Positions 35,963-44,693 of a stretch of DNA of 64,000 nt are shown piece after piece. Every line of letters begins with the position of its first letter. The stretch's first letter is position 1. The position numbers and the translations under genes are program-made. Below the pieces are notes generated by a model, which saw only the letters and a list, made by a program, of their open reading frames with translations, did no database searches and was not told the origin of the DNA. Source of the stretch: an uncultured Desulfosarcina sp. (GTDB taxonomy: Bacteria > Desulfobacterota > Desulfobacteria > Desulfobacterales > Desulfosarcinaceae); the NCBI RefSeq assembly GCF_963668215.1, contig NZ_OY764190.1, positions 1,488,001 through 1,552,000 of the forward strand. The letters run 5' to 3'.

Positions 35963-36808
35963 ATGATCCCTGCCGAATCCATGTCCATCACCTGCGGGCT
36001 GGCCAGCGCCCTGGCCTGGGGAGCCGGGGATTTTGCCGGCGGGTTGGCCTCCCGGCGGGGCAGTGCCTTCACCGTGGTTTTCTTTTCCCAGTTGATCGGC
36101 GGCAGCCTCCTGCTGGTTCTGGCGATGCTCTTTTCCCACAGCCGGCCGCCGGCCGCCCATCTTTTGTCTGGTGGGCTGGCCGGTGTTTTCGGTGTGCTGG
36201 GCTTGATTTTTCTGTATAAGGGGCTGGCCCGGGGACGCATGGGCCTGGTGGCACCCCTGTCGGCGGTGGTGACTGCCCTGATTCCGTTGTCGTTTTCGAT
36301 TCTGGTGGAAGGCTTTCCCGGGCTGATGAGAATCATCGGCTTTGCCGTTGCCATGGCAGCGGTCTGGCTGCTTGCTTCCCCGGGAGGCCAGTTAAAAATC
36401 GAAAGGCGAGAACTGCAATTGTCTCTTCTCGCAGGCCTGGGATTCGGCCTGTTCTTCATCTTCATGGATCACGCCAGCAGCCAGGCCATTCTGTGGCCCC
36501 TGGTGACCGCCCGTGCGGTAGCTATTGGGACGCTCTTCGTCCTGCTGGCGGCCCGCCGGCAGTTGATGCCACCGTCCCGAGGCCAATTCCCCGTCATTGC
36601 CCTGGCCGGCATTCTGGACACAGCCGGCAACGCCGCCTTTGCCATGGCGGCCCATGTCGGCCGCCTGGACATCGCCGCCATTCTGGCTTCCCTCTATCCG
36701 GCCTCGACCGTGATACTGGCCTGGCTGGTGTTCCGCGAACAGTTGGGCCGCCAGCAATGGATCGGGGTGGCAGCCGCAGGCGGGGCATTGGTTCTGATCG
36801 CGATTTAA
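35963..36808 (+). CDS. EamA/DMT-superfamily transporter
   Basis: 281 aa from the ATG at 35963. Ten hydrophobic segments arranged as two EamA halves are visible, each half with five. The second half contains the characteristic DIAAILASLYPASTVILAWL and a final FREQLGRQQWIGVAAAGGAL loop-helix. DMT transporters export or import small metabolites; the substrate is unknown. It is a single gene with only a weak ribosome binding site. Confidence 0.85.
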   Translation: MIPAESMSITCGLASALAWGAGDFAGGLASRRGSAFTVVFFSQLIGGSLLLVLAMLFSHSRPPAAHLLSGGLAGVFGVLGLIFLYKGLARGRMGLVAPLSAVVTALIPLSFSILVEGFPGLMRIIGFAVAMAAVWLLASPGGQLKIERRELQLSLLAGLGFGLFFIFMDHASSQAILWPLVTARAVAIGTLFVLLAARRQLMPPSRGQFPVIALAGILDTAGNAAFAMAAHVGRLDIAAILASLYPASTVILAWLVFREQLGRQQWIGVAAAGGALVLIAI

Positions 36809-36862
36809 AATCCGGACCGCTCAAAATGAAGGACTCGTAAAAAGCTTTATCAGGCCATCCAT

Positions 36863-36957
36863 GGCCACACACCCGAAAGAAAGGTGGTGGATTCGTTGGA
36901 GCGGCTTCCAGCCGCGATTCGTTCTAAAATCATCGCGGCTGGAAGCCGCTCCAACGA
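36863..36957. repeat. Dispersed palindromic repeat, copy 1 (full)
   Basis: Left arm 36893-36918 and right arm 36932-36957 are perfect 26-base reverse complements around a 13-base loop (TCGTTGGAGCGGCTTCCAGC begins the left arm). The flank from 36863 (GGCCACACACCCGAAAG) belongs to the unit, because it recurs with the stem in the inverted second copy at 49882-49935. In translation this repeat gives the VGAASSRD-type strings often seen falsely annotated as protein. No transposase is nearby. Confidence 0.9.
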
Positions 36958-37055
36958 AAAAGCCGCCCTCAATAGATACCGTTTTCTTAGACGTCGAAAT
37001 TGGCCCATCGCGGGAATGACATGTCTGGTAACCTTCTGCGAGACTGTCAATGTCT

Positions 37056-37081
37056 GGTTCCCATGCTCTTGCATGGGAACC
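37056..37081. repeat. Short perfect hairpin
   Basis: GGTTCCCATGC (37056-37066) and GCATGGGAACC (37071-37081) are perfect complements around a TCTT loop. The motif TGTCTGGT occurs twice just upstream. It has no T tract, so it is not a terminator; it looks like a REP-type intergenic palindrome. Confidence 0.75.
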
Positions 37082-37211
37082 CATAATCAACTTGAGCTTT
37101 ATGGTTAAGCATATTTCTTTTTCCATCTCTTTTTTAAAATTTTTTTGACGTTTCCATCGATTTTTTAAATTTTGTTTGACAGATTCCACATATACAATTA
37201 GAAAAATAGAT

Positions 37212-37354
37212 AGTGTCCATCCATAAATGGCCAATTTGCCCGATATCTGCGTTATACGAAAAATTTTTTCCTCGGAATATCAACTATATGCCTCCGGGAA
37301 AATTTTTCGAAAGCCTTGATCTCGGCCAAATTTGCCTATTTCTGGATAGACACT
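37212..37354. repeat. Giant intergenic hairpin element A
   Basis: The outer arms (37212-37238 and 37329-37354) are imperfect reverse complements beginning AGTGTCCATCC and ending GGATAGACACT. Inner arms GAAAAATTTTTTCC and GGGAAAATTTTTC also pair. The apex at 37270-37297 fits CCTC-N3-ATAT-N4-WATATGCCTSCGG, which is shared with element B at 57631-57658 (minus strand). No open frame lies inside. It is in the likely leader of the Lrp-type gene. Confidence 0.8.
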
Positions 37355-37380
37355 GATAGCGCTTGATCGAAAGGCTACCG

Positions 37381-37824
37381 ATGAAAATTGACGATCTGAA
37401 TGTTTCCATTGTCCGTCATCTGCGCGAAGGGCGGAAATCCTACAAAATCATCGCCGATGAACTCGGCGTTTCCGAAAATACGATCCGGTCGCGGGTCAGC
37501 AAGCTCGAGGAAGAGGGCGTGCTGGAAATCGTCGGCCTGGTGGACCCGGAAACCGTTCCCCGGCACCAGGTTGTGATGGTGGGCGTCAAACTGAGCACCA
37601 TGGACCTGGTCAAAAAAGGCGCCGAGTTCAGCCGCATTCGCGGTGTGGTATCCGTCAGCGTGGTTACCGGGCGCTTCGACCTGATCCTATTGGTCTTTCT
37701 CAAGGAAGGCTTCGGACTTTTGGAATTTTATACCGAAGAGGTGTCCAAGCTGGAGGGCGTGCAGTCTGTGGAGACGTTCGTGGTCTATAAAAGCTACAAT
37801 TTGAAGGTTCCGTATATTTTCTAA
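37381..37824 (+). CDS. Lrp/AsnC-family transcriptional regulator
   Basis: 147 aa from the ATG at 37381, with GAAAGG seven bases upstream. The N-terminal helix-turn-helix reads LNVSIVRHLREGRKSYKIIA, then DELGVSENTIRSRVSKLEEE. The C-terminal half is the Lrp ligand-binding (RAM) domain with GVVSVSVVTGRFDLIL. It lies 167 bases upstream of gcvT, so glycine- or amino-acid-responsive control of the gcv-lip cluster is a natural guess; feast/famine regulators are used this way in other bacteria, but no operator could be identified. Confidence 0.9.
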   Translation: MKIDDLNVSIVRHLREGRKSYKIIADELGVSENTIRSRVSKLEEEGVLEIVGLVDPETVPRHQVVMVGVKLSTMDLVKKGAEFSRIRGVVSVSVVTGRFDLILLVFLKEGFGLLEFYTEEVSKLEGVQSVETFVVYKSYNLKVPYIF

Positions 37825-37990
37825 GAAGGGTTCAAGGATTCGAGGGGGCAAGGAACAGACCTCATCTGGATATAAAACGAAATTTTCCGTGACCAAGGCC
37901 CCGCCTTGAATCAAACGCCTATTATTATCCCTTCGGATTCTTGAGCCCTTGAAGCCTCGAACCCTTTTGGCATCAAAGGAAAATCTCAAT

Positions 37991-39271
37991 ATGGAAACAA
38001 CCACCAAAACCACACCCCTGAATTCCTGGCATCGATCCAATGGCGCCAACATGGCCGATTTCGGCGGCTACGACATGCCGCTGTGGTACGCGTCAGTGAA
38101 GGACGAGCATCTGGCCGTCCTGACCGCGGCCGGCGTGTTCGACACCAGCCATATGGCGGCCGTTGCGGTCACCGGACCGGAAGCGGCCGACCTGTTGCAG
38201 CACTGCTTTACCAACGACCTTGACGCCTGCGTGGGACCGTCCAGAAAACCGCTATCGCCGGGGCGCGCCGTTTACGGCGCCTTTCTGGACGAAAAGGGCC
38301 ACACCATCGATGACGCCATCGTTTTTTTCATGGCGGCGGAAAGCTACTTCGTGGTGGTCAATGCCGGCATGGGCGGGACCGTTGCCAACCACCTGGAAGA
38401 AAACCGCGGCGGCCGGGACGCGGTGGTGGTCGACCTGACGGACCGGTTGGGGAAAATGGACATCCAGGGGCCGGCGGCGGCCAAGATCCTCGCCCCGCTC
38501 CTAGCCGATCCGGATGCCGTATTCGGCGGCATGCCTTACTTTTCCTTCAAGGGACATTACGACCCGGCCTCTCCTTTGGCCGACGCCGTCCGTTTGAAGG
38601 ACGGCACCCCCATCCTGCTCTCCCGCACCGGCTATACCGGAGAGTTTGGCTTCGAAATCTTTCTGGCGCCGGAAAAGATCGAAAATCTGTGGGAAGGCCT
38701 GCTGGCCGCCGGCGAGGCCTATGGCATTAAACCCTGCGGCCTGGCCGCAAGGGACAGCCTGAGGGCCGGGGCCGTGCTGCCGCTTTCCCATCAGGACATC
38801 GGCCACTGGCCGTTCATCAACCACCCCTGGCCCTTTGCCCTGCCCTTCACGGCCGACCAGACCGGATTCACCAAGGATTTCATCGGTCGGACCGCGCTGG
38901 AAAATCCCGACGAAAGCGTCTTCACCCAGGCCTTCGTGGGGAAGGATCTGCGCAAGATCGCCGCCGGCGATGAATCCCGCGTTCTCGATGCCGACGGCCG
39001 AAGCATCGGCACCGTGCTCACCTGCGCCACGGACATGGGCATCGGGCGTCACGAAGGCCGGATTTTCAGCGTTGCCAGTCCGGACCGGCCGGAAACCTTC
39101 AGGGCCCGGGGACTGTGCTGCGGCTTTGTGAAAGTCGATCGGAAATTGTCCCTCGGCGAACACGTGGATCTGGCCGACAGCCGCCGCAAAATCACCGTTG
39201 CCATCACGGACGATGTACGCCCCGACCGCACCGCCCGCAAACCTTTTTCCGAAATGATAGCGCTGCGGTAA
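37991..39271 (+). CDS. gcvT: Glycine cleavage system T protein (aminomethyltransferase)
   Basis: 426 aa from the ATG at 37991; upstream in-frame codons lie in a repetitive GGTTCAAGG-like stretch. Family motifs are FGGYDMPLWYASVKDEHLAV, FDTSHMAAVAVTGP, the folate-site aspartate context DDAIVFF, and LSRTGYTGEFGFEIF followed by GLAARDSLR. It transfers the methylene group from aminomethyl-lipoyl-H protein to tetrahydrofolate, releasing ammonia. It is longer than the usual 365 aa, with extra sequence in the C-terminal half, so it could be one of the longer deltaproteobacterial GcvT forms. Confidence 0.92.
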   Translation: METTTKTTPLNSWHRSNGANMADFGGYDMPLWYASVKDEHLAVLTAAGVFDTSHMAAVAVTGPEAADLLQHCFTNDLDACVGPSRKPLSPGRAVYGAFLDEKGHTIDDAIVFFMAAESYFVVVNAGMGGTVANHLEENRGGRDAVVVDLTDRLGKMDIQGPAAAKILAPLLADPDAVFGGMPYFSFKGHYDPASPLADAVRLKDGTPILLSRTGYTGEFGFEIFLAPEKIENLWEGLLAAGEAYGIKPCGLAARDSLRAGAVLPLSHQDIGHWPFINHPWPFALPFTADQTGFTKDFIGRTALENPDESVFTQAFVGKDLRKIAAGDESRVLDADGRSIGTVLTCATDMGIGRHEGRIFSVASPDRPETFRARGLCCGFVKVDRKLSLGEHVDLADSRRKITVAITDDVRPDRTARKPFSEMIALR

Positions 39272-39315
39272 TTGCCGCGCTTTAAATCGCAACAACGACA
39301 CCAGGGAGGAAACCA

Positions 39316-39714
39316 ATGAAAGCGATCAGCGAATTGAATCTGCCGGATAACGTTCGATACGCCGATGACCACGAATGGGCCAAACCCGATGGCGATACCG
39401 TCCGCATCGGCATTTCCGATTACGCCCAGGACCAGTTGGGGGACATCGTCTTCGTGGAGTTGCCCGAGGTCGGCAGCACCCTCGACAAAGGCGCGGAATT
39501 CGGTACCGTGGAATCGGTCAAGGCCGTATCCGAGTTGTATATGCCCATGGGCGGAAAGGTGACGGCCGTCAACGAAGATTTGGCCGATGAACCCGAGCGG
39601 GTCAACAACGATCCGTACGACAGCGGCTGGATGATCGAAATCGAGGCCAGCGATGCGAGCGAATTCGATGCCCTCAAATCCAAGGCCGACTACCTTGAAA
39701 TGTTGAAAGGATAA
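39316..39714 (+). CDS. gcvH: Glycine cleavage system H protein (lipoyl carrier)
   Basis: 132 aa; the ATG at 39316 has GGGAGGAAA upstream. The core reads DYAQDQLGDIVFVELPEVG, then the lipoylation site in TVESVKAVSELYMP, where K69 is the lipoate-bearing lysine. The C-terminal GWMIEIEASD is also typical. It shuttles the aminomethyl group between the P, T and L proteins. The attached lipoate would come from the lipB and lipA genes downstream. Confidence 0.96.
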   Translation: MKAISELNLPDNVRYADDHEWAKPDGDTVRIGISDYAQDQLGDIVFVELPEVGSTLDKGAEFGTVESVKAVSELYMPMGGKVTAVNEDLADEPERVNNDPYDSGWMIEIEASDASEFDALKSKADYLEMLKG

Positions 39715-39719
39715 CAACC

Positions 39720-41054
39720 ATGAGATACCTGCCCCACACCCAGGAAGACATCCAACAGATGCTCCAGGTGGCGGGCGCGGCGGATCTGGAGGCGCTTTTT
39801 TCCAGCATTCCCGACGACTGCCGCCGGAAGGACGAAATGAACCTGCCCGAGCCCCTGACCGAGTGGGAACTCAACGGGCACATGGACCGTCTGGCCGCCG
39901 GCATGGGGGCCTCCCCAGCCTATAAAGTATTTCTCGGCGCCGGCAGCTACAGCCATTACATCCCGGAAACCACCCGCCAGTTGCTGCTCCGGGGCGAGAT
40001 CTTCACCGCCTATACGCCGTACCAGCCGGAAATCAGCCAGGGCACCCTGCAGACCATCTACGAATACCAGACCCTGGTCTGCCGGCTGCTGGGCATGGAG
40101 GTGGCCAACGCCTCCATGTACGACGGGGCTTCGGGACTTGCCGAAGCCCTGCTGATGACCATCCGGGCCTCCCGGCGCAAAAGGGTGGCCGTTTCCCGGG
40201 CCGTGCACCCCCTGTACCGCAAGGTGGTCGATACCTATTTCGCTCCCACGGATTTCGAGGTGATCGAACTGCCCTTGGGCGCCGACGGCCGGACCGACCT
40301 CTCAGGCTTATCCGATCTGGGAGAACTGGCCGGTGTGGCCTTGCAAAGCCCCAATTTCTTCGGCTGCATCGAGGATCTGGAAGCCGCGGGCCAGACCATC
40401 CACGCCGACCCGAAAACCCTCTTCGTGGTCGCCTTCAGCGAACCCTTGGCCTACGGACTGCTCAAAAGTCCCGGTGCCTGCGGAGCGGACATCGCCTGCG
40501 GCGAAGGCCAGAGTCTCGGCATCCCCCAGAGTTTCGGCGGCCCCGGCCTTGGAATGTTCGCCGCCCGCCAGAAATACGTGCGCACCATGCCGGGTCGGCT
40601 CATCGGCAAAACCACGGACAAGGATGGCAAGACCGGCTTCGTCCTGACCCTGGCCACCCGCGAACAGCATATCCGCCGGGAAAAAGCCACGTCCAACATC
40701 TGTTCCAACCAGGGCCTGTGCGCCACCGCCGCCACCATGTACATGGCGGCCCTGGGCGGCACGGGCATCCGCGAGCTTTCCCGTCTCAACCGGGACCGGG
40801 CCGAGTATCTCAAAGCCGCCCTGGCCGGAGCCGGATTCGCCTCGCCGTTCAGCGCGCCGACCTTCAACGAATTCGTGGTCCGCTTTCCCAAAGGATTTGC
40901 CGATACCTGGCAGGCCCTGCTGGAGAAGAAGATCGTCGCCGGCCTGAGCCTGGCGCCCTACTACCCGGAGCTGGCCGACTGCTGGCTCATGTGCGTCACC
41001 GAGACGCTGTCCAAAGAGGACCTGGATGCCCTGGTAAAGGAGGTGTCCCAATGA
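39720..41054 (+). CDS. gcvPA: Glycine dehydrogenase (decarboxylating) subunit 1
   Basis: 444 aa, six bases after gcvH. This is the N-terminal half of the two-subunit P protein found in many anaerobes: RYLPHTQEDIQQMLQVAGA at the start, FLGAGSYSHYIPETTRQLL, PYQPEISQGTLQTIYEYQTL, and a late SNICSNQGLCATAATMYMA. It has no PLP lysine, as expected. With subunit 2 it decarboxylates glycine and loads the aminomethyl group on GcvH. Its TGA overlaps the gcvPB start (ATGA). Confidence 0.95.
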   Translation: MRYLPHTQEDIQQMLQVAGAADLEALFSSIPDDCRRKDEMNLPEPLTEWELNGHMDRLAAGMGASPAYKVFLGAGSYSHYIPETTRQLLLRGEIFTAYTPYQPEISQGTLQTIYEYQTLVCRLLGMEVANASMYDGASGLAEALLMTIRASRRKRVAVSRAVHPLYRKVVDTYFAPTDFEVIELPLGADGRTDLSGLSDLGELAGVALQSPNFFGCIEDLEAAGQTIHADPKTLFVVAFSEPLAYGLLKSPGACGADIACGEGQSLGIPQSFGGPGLGMFAARQKYVRTMPGRLIGKTTDKDGKTGFVLTLATREQHIRREKATSNICSNQGLCATAATMYMAALGGTGIRELSRLNRDRAEYLKAALAGAGFASPFSAPTFNEFVVRFPKGFADTWQALLEKKIVAGLSLAPYYPELADCWLMCVTETLSKEDLDALVKEVSQ

Positions 41055-42517
41055 AAGACCAAATAAAAGATAAGATGGGAACCACCGGCCTGATTTTCAA
41101 CGAACCCCTGCTCTGGGAGAAAGGCTCTCCGGGCCGCACGGGAATCTCCCTGCCCCGCCGCGACGTGGAAAGCGCTCCGCTGGATGACAAGCTGGTGGGC
41201 GACGGCCCCGATTTCCCGGACCTTTCCGAACCGGACGTGATCCGTCACTTCACCAAACTCTCCCAGTGGAATTTCGGTGTGGACAGCGGCATGTACCCGC
41301 TGGGCTCCTGCACCATGAAGTACAACCCCAAAACCAACGAGCGCCAGGCTTCCATTCCCGGATTTGCCGGCGCCCATCCCCTGCTGCCGGAAAGTCTCTC
41401 CCAGGGCGCCCTGGCCCTCATGTTCGACTTGCAGCATTTTCTGGGAGAAATCACCGGACTGCCGGCGGTGACCCTGCAGCCGGCCGCCGGCTCCCACGGC
41501 GAGCTGACCGGCATGCTGATTTTCGCCGCCTATCATAAAAACAAAGGCAAGCCGCGCAGCAAAGTTCTCATCCCGGACACCGCCCACGGCACCAATCCGG
41601 CCAGTGCGGCCCTGTGCGGCTTCAAACCCGTTGCGGTCCAATCCGGACCGGACGGCGTTCTGCTGCCCGAGACGGTGGCCGATCTGATGGATGAAGAGAC
41701 CGCCGGCATCATGATCACCAATCCCAACACCCTGGGGCTGTTCGAAAGCAATATCCGCCAGGTTGCCGACATCGTCCACGCAAAGGGCGGACTGGTCTAC
41801 GGCGACGGGGCCAACATGAATGCCATCATGGGGATTGTGGATGTCGGCGACATCGGGGTGGATGTGCTGCACCTGAACCTGCACAAAACCTTTTCCACAC
41901 CCCATGGCGGCGGCGGTCCGGGCGCCGGCCCGGTATGCGTAACCGAGGAACTGGAGCCGTTTCTCCCCGTTCCCCGGGCGGTAAAAGACGGTGATCGCTA
42001 TCGTCTCGATGAGGACTACCCGCTCTCCGTGGGCAAGGTGCATGCCTTTTACGGCAACTTCGGCATCCTGATCCGCGCCTACAGCTATATCCTCAGCCTG
42101 GGCAAACAGCTCAAGCAGGTCAGCCAGTACGCGGTGCTCAACGCCAATTACATCAAGGAAAGCCTCAAAGGGCATTATCACCTGCCCTATGACAAGCCCT
42201 GCATGCACGAGTGCGTCTTCACCGACAAACACCAGCAGGAATATCACGTTGCCACGCTGGACATTGCCAAGCGGCTCATGGACCACGGATTTCATCCGCC
42301 GACGATCTACTTCCCGCTGGTGGTCAGCGGGGCCATCATGATCGAGCCCACCGAGTCCGAATCCAAGGAGACGCTGGACCTGTTCATCGACGCCATGAAA
42401 CAGATCGCCGGGGAAGCTAGGACGTGCCCGGACTGCCTGCACGAATCGCCCCAGTTTCCCAAGGTACGGCGATTGGACGAAACGGCTGCGGCCAGGCATC
42501 CCTGTTTACAGGGATAG
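41051..42517 (+). CDS. gcvPB: Glycine dehydrogenase (decarboxylating) subunit 2
   Basis: 488 aa from the ATG at 41051. The PLP-binding lysine is K279 in HLNLHKTFSTPHGGGGPGAG, the signature of the catalytic P-protein half. Conserved MYPLGSCTMKYNPK and ITNPNTLGLFE blocks are also present. No gene for the L protein (dihydrolipoyl dehydrogenase) is in this cluster, so it must be supplied from elsewhere. Confidence 0.96.
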   Translation: MKDQIKDKMGTTGLIFNEPLLWEKGSPGRTGISLPRRDVESAPLDDKLVGDGPDFPDLSEPDVIRHFTKLSQWNFGVDSGMYPLGSCTMKYNPKTNERQASIPGFAGAHPLLPESLSQGALALMFDLQHFLGEITGLPAVTLQPAAGSHGELTGMLIFAAYHKNKGKPRSKVLIPDTAHGTNPASAALCGFKPVAVQSGPDGVLLPETVADLMDEETAGIMITNPNTLGLFESNIRQVADIVHAKGGLVYGDGANMNAIMGIVDVGDIGVDVLHLNLHKTFSTPHGGGGPGAGPVCVTEELEPFLPVPRAVKDGDRYRLDEDYPLSVGKVHAFYGNFGILIRAYSYILSLGKQLKQVSQYAVLNANYIKESLKGHYHLPYDKPCMHECVFTDKHQQEYHVATLDIAKRLMDHGFHPPTIYFPLVVSGAIMIEPTESESKETLDLFIDAMKQIAGEARTCPDCLHESPQFPKVRRLDETAAARHPCLQG

Positions 42518-42540
42518 GCGGTCGTATAATGAACTTATCA

Positions 42541-42668
42541 CCCCTCACCCCGGCCCTCTCCCCTCAATGGGAGAGGGTGTCGCGGGTTGCCGTTTTTTCC
42601 ATGACTGAACAAAGGCCATGCTTGCGTCCCCTCGCCCCCTTGGGGGAGAGGGACAGGGTGAGGGGGAG
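42541..42668. repeat. Nested palindromic intergenic repeat after gcvPB
   Basis: Outer arms CCCCTCACCC (42541-42550) and GGGTGAGGGG (42657-42666) are exact complements. Inside, CCCTCTCCC (42554-42562) and GGGAGAGGG (42569-42577) form a small hairpin, and a second GGGGGAGAGGGA block lies on the right. This matches the very common dispersed CCCTCTCCC/GGGAGAGGG family. It separates gcvPB from lipB and may weaken read-through. Confidence 0.8.
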
Positions 42669-42754
42669 CTCAGCATCCGTTTGTAAAACCAAAATTTTTC
42701 TTCTGTATCCAGCGGCTATTTGCCGGATATCTGCCCTACCCAAGAATGTGAAAG

Positions 42755-43531
42755 ATGCCGGTGACAACTGAGAAAAAGCCGAAGCCGCCCCCTCCCTGCT
42801 GGTGGGTCGAACTGCCGGAAACCGAGTACCAGAAGGCCCTCGACCTGCAACTGGCCCTCGTCGAGGCCAAGACCTCCGGCCGCCTGGAGGCCGACGTGAT
42901 CTTGTGCCTGGAGCACCCTCGGGTGTTTACCCTGGGACGGCGCGGCGGACGGGAAAATCTGTGCGTCTCGGACGATTTCCTCACGGAGAAAAAGGTAGCC
43001 GTAATGCCCACCGACCGGGGCGGCAACATCACCTACCACGGTCCGGGCCAGATGGTGGTTTACCCCATCATCGACATCAACCGCCGGCGTATCAAAGTAG
43101 TGGACTTCGTTTCCGGCCTGGAACAGGCCATGATCCGCACCGCCGCCCACTGGGGGATAAATGCCGGCACCGATCCGAAAAACCGCGGCGTCTGGCTGGA
43201 CGGCAACAAACTGGGCAGCATCGGCATCACCGTTCGCCGGGGCGTCAGCTTCCATGGCCTGGCCCTGAACATCAACACGGACATGGAGCCCTTCGACTGG
43301 ATTAACCCTTGCGGCCTCGACCGGGTGCGCATGACCTCTTTCGAACGCTACCTGGGAAAGCCCGTCCCCATGGATGTGGTGCGCAGAAAAATGGCAAGGC
43401 ATCTTTCCAACGTATTCGGACTTGCCTTGACAAACCGATCGGCAGAAGAACTATATCGTGATATTTCTGGCTTGCGGGGCTTTTTAAAAGGAATCGATGC
43501 AACGTTTAACCGTGAGAGAGATCGGTTATGA
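42755..43531 (+). CDS. lipB: Octanoyl-[acyl-carrier-protein] protein N-octanoyltransferase LipB
   Basis: 258 aa from the ATG at 42755 (weak ribosome binding site). Motifs are LEHPRVFTLGRRGG, TDRGGNITYHGPGQ, which binds the acyl group, and GVWLDGNKLGSIGI with the catalytic lysine. The catalytic cysteine in WINPCGLDRVRMTS is near residue 186. The N-terminal PKPPPPCWWVELPETEYQ is family-like. LipB transfers octanoate from ACP to lipoyl domains such as GcvH. Its stop overlaps the lipA start. Confidence 0.95.
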   Translation: MPVTTEKKPKPPPPCWWVELPETEYQKALDLQLALVEAKTSGRLEADVILCLEHPRVFTLGRRGGRENLCVSDDFLTEKKVAVMPTDRGGNITYHGPGQMVVYPIIDINRRRIKVVDFVSGLEQAMIRTAAHWGINAGTDPKNRGVWLDGNKLGSIGITVRRGVSFHGLALNINTDMEPFDWINPCGLDRVRMTSFERYLGKPVPMDVVRRKMARHLSNVFGLALTNRSAEELYRDISGLRGFLKGIDATFNRERDRL

Positions 43532-44409
43532 ACCCTAAGCCTTCCCCCATCCGCACCGGCAAACCTGCCTGGCTGAGAAGAAAACTTCCATCGGGCCCGT
43601 CGTACGAGCGCATCCGCTCCATGATCGACAAAGGCCGGCTGCACACCGTGTGTCAGGAGGCCAACTGCCCCAACCAGTTCGAATGCTTCTCCGCCCACAC
43701 GGCCACGTTTCTGATCATGGGGGGCACCTGCACCCGCAACTGCCGTTTCTGCAACATCGACGGCGGCCAACCGGGCCCTTTGGACCCGGACGAACCCCGG
43801 CGGGTGGCCCAAGCCGCCGCCGACATGAAGCTGCGCTACGTGGTCGTTACCTCGGTGACCCGGGACGACCTGCCGGACGGCGGGGCCGCTCATTTCGCCG
43901 CCACCATTCGTGCCCTGAAAGAAAAAATCTCCGGCGTTCAGGTGGAAGTTCTCATCCCGGACTTTCAGGGCGACCGGAAGGCCCTGGAAACCGTCATGGA
44001 CGCCCGTCCGGAGGTGCTCAACCACAATATGGAAACGGTCGCGCGCCTTTACCCGACGGTTCGCCCCGAGGCGGACTACCGCCGCTCCCTGGAACTGCTG
44101 GCCCGCGTCAAACAGATCGATCCGGCCATCCCGGCCAAATCCGGCATCATGCTGGGTTTGGGCGAGTCCGAGGACGAGGTCCGGCAGACCATCGTCGACA
44201 TTCATGCAACCGGTTGCCGCATGCTGACCATCGGCCAGTACCTGCAACCCACCGCAAACCATCTGCCCGTGGTCGAGTTTGTTCCGCCGGAAACGTTCGA
44301 CCGCTGGCGCCAGATTGCCCTGGAAATTGGCTTCGACAAGGTCGCCTCAGGTCCCTTTGTGAGAAGCTCCTACCATGCCGGAGAGATGTACTCTGACAAG
44401 CAGCCATAA
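43528..44409 (+). CDS. lipA: Lipoyl synthase LipA (radical SAM)
   Basis: 293 aa; the ATG at 43528 overlaps the lipB TGA (ATGA). Both iron-sulfur sites are visible: the auxiliary cluster in CQEANCPNQFECF (C-x4-C-x5-C) and the radical SAM triad CTRNCRFC. The C-terminal RSSYHAGE supplies the serine ligand. It inserts two sulfurs into octanoyl groups to make lipoate on GcvH and other carriers. Length is normal (about 290-320 aa). It ends the gcv-lip unit. Confidence 0.96.
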   Translation: MNPKPSPIRTGKPAWLRRKLPSGPSYERIRSMIDKGRLHTVCQEANCPNQFECFSAHTATFLIMGGTCTRNCRFCNIDGGQPGPLDPDEPRRVAQAAADMKLRYVVVTSVTRDDLPDGGAAHFAATIRALKEKISGVQVEVLIPDFQGDRKALETVMDARPEVLNHNMETVARLYPTVRPEADYRRSLELLARVKQIDPAIPAKSGIMLGLGESEDEVRQTIVDIHATGCRMLTIGQYLQPTANHLPVVEFVPPETFDRWRQIALEIGFDKVASGPFVRSSYHAGEMYSDKQP

Positions 44410-44693
44410 CCCCGTCCCCTTGCCGCTAATGTATCTATAATAGGCCGGTGCTGCGTTATGGTATTGGAAAGGCATAAGATATAAAGATACGTTGGAGATA
44501 TCAGAACCGGTGGCAAGATAAATTAAGGTCCGACACTCAGGGGGCTTAGAACGTGATTTCCCAGGGTATTTGTATCCTTCTAAAATGAAATAAACCAGGT
44601 TCGATCCGGCTTCATCGCGCTCTAAAAATTTGTGGTAATAACGAATTTACCAGCGGCGAAGGAACTGAGTCCGCTGGACAAACAGGTTGGACC
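44410..44693. other. Boundary spacer before the low-GC pair
   Basis: 284 bases in which composition shifts from GC-rich to AT-rich. No frame, terminator or tRNA-like end was recognised. It may hold the junction of an inserted segment. Confidence 0.35.

Noticed and set aside
36821..37234. Open frame containing GAASSRDDF
   Set aside because: This string is the translation of the palindromic repeat and not a gene.
37825..37990. Glycine riboswitch ahead of gcvT
   Set aside because: The leader lacks the conserved glycine aptamer blocks; it contains GGTTCAAGG-like repeats and an inverted pair instead.
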